This document shows, piece after piece, positions 6,552 to 6,955 of a stretch of 6,955 nt of DNA. The notes below the pieces were generated by a model, which made no database searches, was not told where the DNA came from, and worked only from the letters and a program-made list of their open reading frames with translations. The DNA comes from Alphaproteobacteria bacterium (GTDB taxonomy: Bacteria > Pseudomonadota > Alphaproteobacteria > Rs-D84), in contig JAKSSZ010000031.1 in NCBI GenBank assembly GCA_024402835.1, positions 1 through 6,955 on the forward strand. The letters run 5' to 3'. The stretch's first letter is position 1. The number at the start of each line of letters is the position of its first letter. Position numbers and translations under genes: made by a program.

Positions 6552-6730
6552 TATAAATCCTCCAGAATTATCTCTTTACCATTATCATCAAATTTCACCA
6601 GATGTTTAGAACCATCTTGGGTTTCTTTAATGAGTTTCCCGTCTTTTTCATAATATTTCGGAAAAGGTATTTCCAATTTGATTGGTTTTGTAGCAATTTT
6701 TATAATTTCTTTCTCTTTTTTTGTTAGCAT
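6551..6730 (-). CDS. 59-residue protein, candidate antitoxin of the Zeta-like kinase
   Basis: ATG at 6730 opens a 59-codon frame ending in TAA at 6553-6551. The product begins MLTKKEKEIIKIATKPIKLE with a Lys/Glu-rich segment, continues with IPFPKYYEKDGKLIKE, and ends in an acidic tail KFDDNGKEIILEDL. It has no membrane segment or helix-turn-helix that I can see, and I recognise no family. It is the first gene after a strong promoter, has an AGAG-type ribosome binding site about six bases upstream, contains the GGAGGA of the kinase gene near its 3' end, and overlaps the kinase start by one base. A short charged protein in front of a Zeta-like kinase is what an antitoxin would look like, and COG4185 kinases often follow a small gene. 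The function is inferred from position only. Confidence 0.75.
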   Translation of the reverse strand: MLTKKEKEIIKIATKPIKLEIPFPKYYEKDGKLIKETQDGSKHLVKFDDNGKEIILEDL

Positions 6731-6754
6731 AATAACTCTCTTTTTGCGCTACTT

Positions 6755-6783
6755 AATATAATACAAAAGTAATAAATTGTCAA
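6755..6783 (-). promoter_or_regulatory. Promoter of the antitoxin/Zeta/ACP operon
   Basis: TTGACA (6783-6778, perfect) and TATATT (6760-6755, five of six) are 17 bases apart on the minus strand. The predicted start near 6748 leaves a leader of about 18 bases before the ATG at 6730. No clear operator palindrome overlaps it, so autoregulation cannot be read from the sequence. Confidence 0.75.
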
Positions 6784-6810
6784 GTATTCTTATAAAAAGA
6801 TGTTTTTTAT

Positions 6811-6839
6811 TTGACATATTAAAAATAAATGTATAAAAT
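6811..6839 (+). promoter_or_regulatory. Promoter of tRNA-Ala
   Basis: TTGACA (6811-6816) is followed after 17 bases by TAAAAT (6834-6839). The predicted start near 6846 gives a leader of about 30 bases before the mature tRNA. It is divergent from the operon promoter, with 27 bases between the two -35 boxes. Confidence 0.75.
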
Positions 6840-6874
6840 ACATTCGCTTTCAGTAAGAAAGTATGCAGAGTTTT

Positions 6875-6950
6875 GGGGTTGTAGCTCAGTTGGTAGAGCA
6901 CCTGCTTTGCAAGCAGGGGGTCGTCAGTTCGAGCCTGATCAGCTCCACCA
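6875..6950 (+). tRNA. tRNA-Ala(UGC), CCA encoded
   Basis: A 76-base cloverleaf. The acceptor GGGGTTG (6875-6881) pairs with CAGCTCC (6940-6946) through two G-U pairs, one of which is G3-U70, the identity element for alanyl-tRNA synthetase. The D arm is GCTC/GAGC, the anticodon arm CCTGC-TTTGCAA-GCAGG gives anticodon TGC, and the T loop is TTCGAGC. Discriminator A and CCA (6948-6950) are encoded. tRNA-Ala(UGC) is often inside rRNA operons; here it has its own promoter and no rRNA upstream, and what follows 6955 is not visible. Confidence 0.97.
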
Positions 6951-6955
6951 AGATT

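Noticed and set aside
1..6955. CRISPR arrays, insertion sequences or integrase genes
   Set aside because: No regularly spaced repeats, terminal inverted repeats, transposase or recombinase motifs were seen.

Overview
This AT-rich window looks like chromosomal DNA of an uncultured alphaproteobacterium. The bL28 ribosomal protein has an alphaproteobacterial look, the promoters match the ordinary TTGACA/TATAAT type, and all eight genes end in TAA. Taxonomy is an inference from protein style; no rRNA is present to settle it.

Layout. (1) Positions 3-452 (+) hold the 3' part of an unrecognised gene, probably a small lipoprotein. A bidirectional terminator (460-492) separates it from (2) a minus-strand unit, rpmB (bL28) followed six bases later by tRNA-Leu(CAA), with its own promoter at 984-1012. 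(3) Positions 1028-2470 (-) encode a DUF4301-type protein with nucleotidyltransferase-like motifs and a 14-base A run in the coding strand. (4) Divergent from it, 2614-4671 (+) encodes a ClpB disaggregase that naturally lacks the N-terminal domain. A second bidirectional terminator lies at 4690-4715. (5) Positions 6730 down to 4714 (-) form a compact four-gene operon: a 59-aa candidate antitoxin, a Zeta-toxin-like P-loop kinase, a protein made of three tandem acyl-carrier-protein-like domains, and a 46-aa basic peptide whose stop codon abuts the terminator. A near-consensus promoter (6755-6783) drives it. (6) Divergent from the operon, a TTGACA/TAAAAT promoter leads into tRNA-Ala(UGC) at 6875-6950.

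The housekeeping genes (rpmB, clpB, two tRNAs) flank two accessory pieces. The operon at 4714-6730 is the strongest candidate for an undescribed system: it couples a Zeta/COG4185-like kinase to a triple ACP-like protein in which only the middle domain keeps the serine that would carry phosphopantetheine. The spacing (1-base overlap, then 13 and 16 bases, each gene with its own Shine-Dalgarno) implies co-expression. The natural hypothesis is a toxin-antitoxin or stress module whose kinase acts on, or is controlled by, an acyl-carrier-like partner; this is inference.
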